Shown piece after piece: positions 13,223 to 14,928 of a stretch of DNA of 14,928 bases (position 1 is its first letter; each line of letters opens with the position of its first letter). The notes beneath the pieces are model-generated. The model was not told the origin of the DNA. It saw nothing but the letters and a program-made list of their open reading frames with translations, and made no database searches. The stretch covers positions 1-14,928 of the forward strand of contig JAXDLH010000450.1 in NCBI GenBank assembly GCA_034666705.1, given 5' to 3'. The stretch comes from JAXDLH01 sp034666705 (lineage in GTDB: Bacteria; Chloroflexota; UBA6077; SHYK01). The position numbers and the translations under genes are program-made.

Positions 13223-14500
13223 CTAGATCTGTGCCACGGTTGCCTGGGCCACCGCCTGCCGCCAGTCGGTGCCGCGCTTGATCACCATGTCCGAGGCGCG
13301 TACCTTGCGGTAGGTGTCTGGGTCCACGCCGGGCGGGTCGTTGCCCGCCTGTACGGACTTGATCGTATCCATGAGGATGCCGCGGTACGCAATGACCGCG
13401 AGGTCCGTGGACCCGAGGTGCTCGCGCCAGCGCGGCACGATCGCGCCCATGCTCTCCTGCACGGCCAGATCCTGGCTGTTCACGCCGAAGATCCCAGAGA
13501 AGTTCTCGGTGCGCTGCATCTCGCGGTCGACCAGCCAGTCGTTCGCGCGCAGCCGATGGCGGATGCGGCCCTCGCCGGTCTGCCCGCGGCCGAGGTTCGT
13601 CTCCGCCTTCTCGACGTGGCCTTCGGGGAACGGGATCTCTGGATCGGTCGCGTACATCCAGTTGAAGACCAGCGTATTCTCGTCGTCGATCGGCACCCAC
13701 ATGTGCCCGGCATTCGTGGGCACGGCCGCGCGGCGGCCACCGCCCTCGCCCGCGCTCGCCTGAATCTGGGACGCCCGCATCTGGTGGAATGGCATCACGA
13801 AGGTGTAGAGCCGGAGGTAGATGTCGTCGTTGCCGATGTCCCGCAGGCTTGCATACTGGAAGCCGTACGGCGTCTTGACGACCTCGAGCCTGGGCGCCGT
13901 CGCGATCTGCCGAAAGCCAGTCTTGTCGGAGAGGTTGTTGTTGTGGAGAAACGAGGAGTGAGCGGTGTCGATGCCACCTTCGACGGTCTGCACGAAGTTG
14001 GCGAACTCGTGCGTCACCGACACGAACGAGTGTGTGGCCGGCGCGCGCATCCACTCCTGGTCGGGCAGCTCCGGCTTCTTCTCGGGCGGGCCCATATAGG
14101 CCCACACGACGCCGCCCTTCTCCTCGACGGGATACGCCGTCGTGTGGATCCGATCCTTGAAGCTGCTCGCCGCCGGCTCGTTCGGCATGTCGACGCACGC
14201 GCCGGCCACGTCGAACTTCCAGCCGTGGTACACGCACCGCAGTCCGTGCTCTTCGTTGCGTCCGAGGAAGAGCGAGGCCAGGCGATGCGGGCAGAACTCC
14301 TCGATCAGCCCCACGCGACCGGCCGTGTCGCGGAATGCAACCAGCTCCTCCCCGAGCAGCTTGACGCGGACTGGCGGGCAGTCCGGGCCGGGCAGCTCGC
14401 TGGCGAGGAGGGCGGGCATCCAGTAGCGGCGCAGCGCGTTGCCCATCGGCGTGCCGGGCCCCACGCGCGTGATCAGCTCATTCTCTTCTCTCGTCGTCAC
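13223..14500 (-). CDS. Rieske non-heme iron oxygenase, phthalate 4,5-dioxygenase-type alpha subunit (Rieske 2)
   Basis: 425 residues from GTG 14500, with GGAGAG at 14506-14511 and a 5-base spacer. The N-terminus ENELITRVGPGTPMGNALRR, then YWMPALLASE, matches phthalate-dioxygenase-type oxygenases and parallels Rieske 1. The [2Fe-2S] ligands are C70 and H72 (CPHR) and C89 and H92 (CVYHGW). The mononuclear iron ligands are D178, H181 and H186 (GIDTAHSSFLH), with D344 (NSQDLAVQESMG) as the likely third. The C-terminal RWREHLGSTDLAVIAYRGIL is conserved in the family. Compared with Rieske 1 the substrate-domain sequence differs strongly, so the two probably act on different substrates or steps. It is the second visible gene of the minus-strand operon and is followed after five bases by the GlcG/HbpS-like gene. 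No reductase is seen. Confidence 0.93.
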   Translation of the reverse strand: MTTREENELITRVGPGTPMGNALRRYWMPALLASELPGPDCPPVRVKLLGEELVAFRDTAGRVGLIEEFCPHRLASLFLGRNEEHGLRCVYHGWKFDVAGACVDMPNEPAASSFKDRIHTTAYPVEEKGGVVWAYMGPPEKKPELPDQEWMRAPATHSFVSVTHEFANFVQTVEGGIDTAHSSFLHNNNLSDKTGFRQIATAPRLEVVKTPYGFQYASLRDIGNDDIYLRLYTFVMPFHQMRASQIQASAGEGGGRRAAVPTNAGHMWVPIDDENTLVFNWMYATDPEIPFPEGHVEKAETNLGRGQTGEGRIRHRLRANDWLVDREMQRTENFSGIFGVNSQDLAVQESMGAIVPRWREHLGSTDLAVIAYRGILMDTIKSVQAGNDPPGVDPDTYRKVRASDMVIKRGTDWRQAVAQATVAQI

Positions 14501-14575
14501 GATCTCTCTCCATGGTCGGTTCTCGGTTCAACGGCACGCCACCTGCGCCGCCGTCGTGTGTCTACCTGGGGTGCT

Positions 14576-14928
14576 TCACTCCGGGCTAGGGGCCTGGTGC
14601 TGCATGGTGATCTCGCGCCGCTCTTTCGCAGACTGCATGATGGCCAGCACCACCTCCAGCGTCGCCTCGCCCCACCGGCCGTCGTGGTATGCCGGCCGAT
14701 GCTCGACGACCGCCTGGTACAGCTCCTCTAGCTCGGCCTCGCGGCCACGGTTCGTGGCTGACACCGGCTCTTCCCACATGCCGTCGTCGCCGTAGACGTA
14801 CAGGCCGTCCGGCGACTGGCGAATGTCCCCATGCTCGCAGCTCACGAGCGTCAGCCCAAACGTCGGTTGGTGCACGCGGCGCGTGTCACCGTCCTGGCCG
14901 TGGGGTCGCGCCGTCGCGCCGGCGTAGC
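14576..14928 (-). CDS. Gfo/Idh/MocA-family oxidoreductase, C-terminal part, truncated by window edge
   Basis: The frame is open to the window edge. The GTG at 14875 is internal: the preceding codons read YAGATARPHGQDGDTRR and run straight into VHQPTFGLTLVSCEHGDIRQ. The visible part of about 116 residues includes SPDGLYVYGDDGMWEEPV, GREAELEELYQAVVEHRPAY and HDGRWGEATLEVVLAIMQSA, ending KERREITMQ. This is the standard C-terminal end of Gfo/Idh/MocA oxidoreductases, where the last helices follow a HDGRWG-type segment. The NAD(P)-binding domain lies outside the window. Such enzymes oxidise or reduce hydroxyl groups of sugars, cyclitols and, in some cases, dihydrodiol-like compounds. It is upstream of Rieske 2 on the same strand with a 75-bp gap, so the two are probably co-transcribed. 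I see nothing else in that gap except the Rieske 2 ribosome binding site. Confidence 0.82.
   Translation of the reverse strand, partial: YAGATARPHGQDGDTRRVHQPTFGLTLVSCEHGDIRQSPDGLYVYGDDGMWEEPVSATNRGREAELEELYQAVVEHRPAYHDGRWGEATLEVVLAIMQSAKERREITMQHQAPSPE

Noticed and set aside
13218..14237. Upstream extension of the stand-alone GlcG/HbpS-like gene in its own frame
   Set aside because: It overlaps Rieske 2 in another frame and encodes low-complexity Arg/Gly-rich sequence. The family domain starts at the ATG at 13217.
13418..14731. 437-codon plus-strand frame antisense to Rieske 2
   Set aside because: Composition typical of a shadow frame and no motif; it also crosses the intergenic gap and the end of the Gfo/Idh/MocA gene.

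Overview
The window is GC-rich, densely packed DNA from a bacterium with strong Shine-Dalgarno sites and frequent GTG starts. The gene mix is a very large ATPase-LuxR regulator, an Asp/Glu-racemase-fold protein, a DUF1932 oxidoreductase, small cupins, phthalate-dioxygenase-type Rieske oxygenases, GlcG/HbpS-like proteins and a Gfo/Idh/MocA oxidoreductase. It suggests a soil or sediment Chloroflexota-like organism, possibly another high-GC environmental phylum. This is inference: no rRNA or other phylogenetic marker is present.

Layout. 1-547 (+) is the 3' end of a hybrid sensor kinase. 576-1319 (-) and 1473-2351 (+) are a divergent pair: a maleate isomerase/Asp-Glu racemase-fold protein that lacks the family's cysteines, and an NAD(P)-binding DUF1932 oxidoreductase. 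2428-2802 (-) is a small cupin. 2980-5943 (-) is a 987-residue ATPase/TPR/LuxR regulator. It is divergent from an acyl-CoA dehydrogenase-fold flavoprotein (6160-7320, +). 7376-8314 (-) is a FAH-fold protein resembling 2-keto-3-deoxy-D-arabinonate dehydratase, divergent from Rieske oxygenase 1 (8464-9669, +). A bicupin follows (9843-10964, +). A large hairpin at 11002-11079 separates these from a minus-strand operon, read right to left: Gfo/Idh/MocA oxidoreductase (partial), Rieske oxygenase 2, GlcG/HbpS-like protein, and a second GlcG/HbpS-like domain fused in frame to three RidA domains.

How the genes may work together. Two mononuclear-iron oxygenases, two metal-cupin candidates, a flavoprotein, a FAH-fold hydratase/hydrolase, two NAD(P)-dependent dehydrogenases and RidA-type imine/enamine deaminase domains fit an accessory pathway for an aromatic or heteroaromatic substrate, perhaps nitrogen-containing. 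The substrate cannot be read from sequence. No ferredoxin or reductase for the Rieske proteins and no transporter lies in the window.

Most notable signals: the GlcG/HbpS-RidA3 fusion with a strong internal ribosome binding site; the two tandem GlcG/HbpS genes coupled to a Rieske oxygenase; two operator-like inverted repeats sitting on predicted promoters (8350-8376 and 9748-9779); the cysteine-less racemase-fold protein; and the 32-bp-arm hairpin between convergent units. No intergenic gap exceeds 300 bp. No tRNA, rRNA, CRISPR array or transposase was seen.
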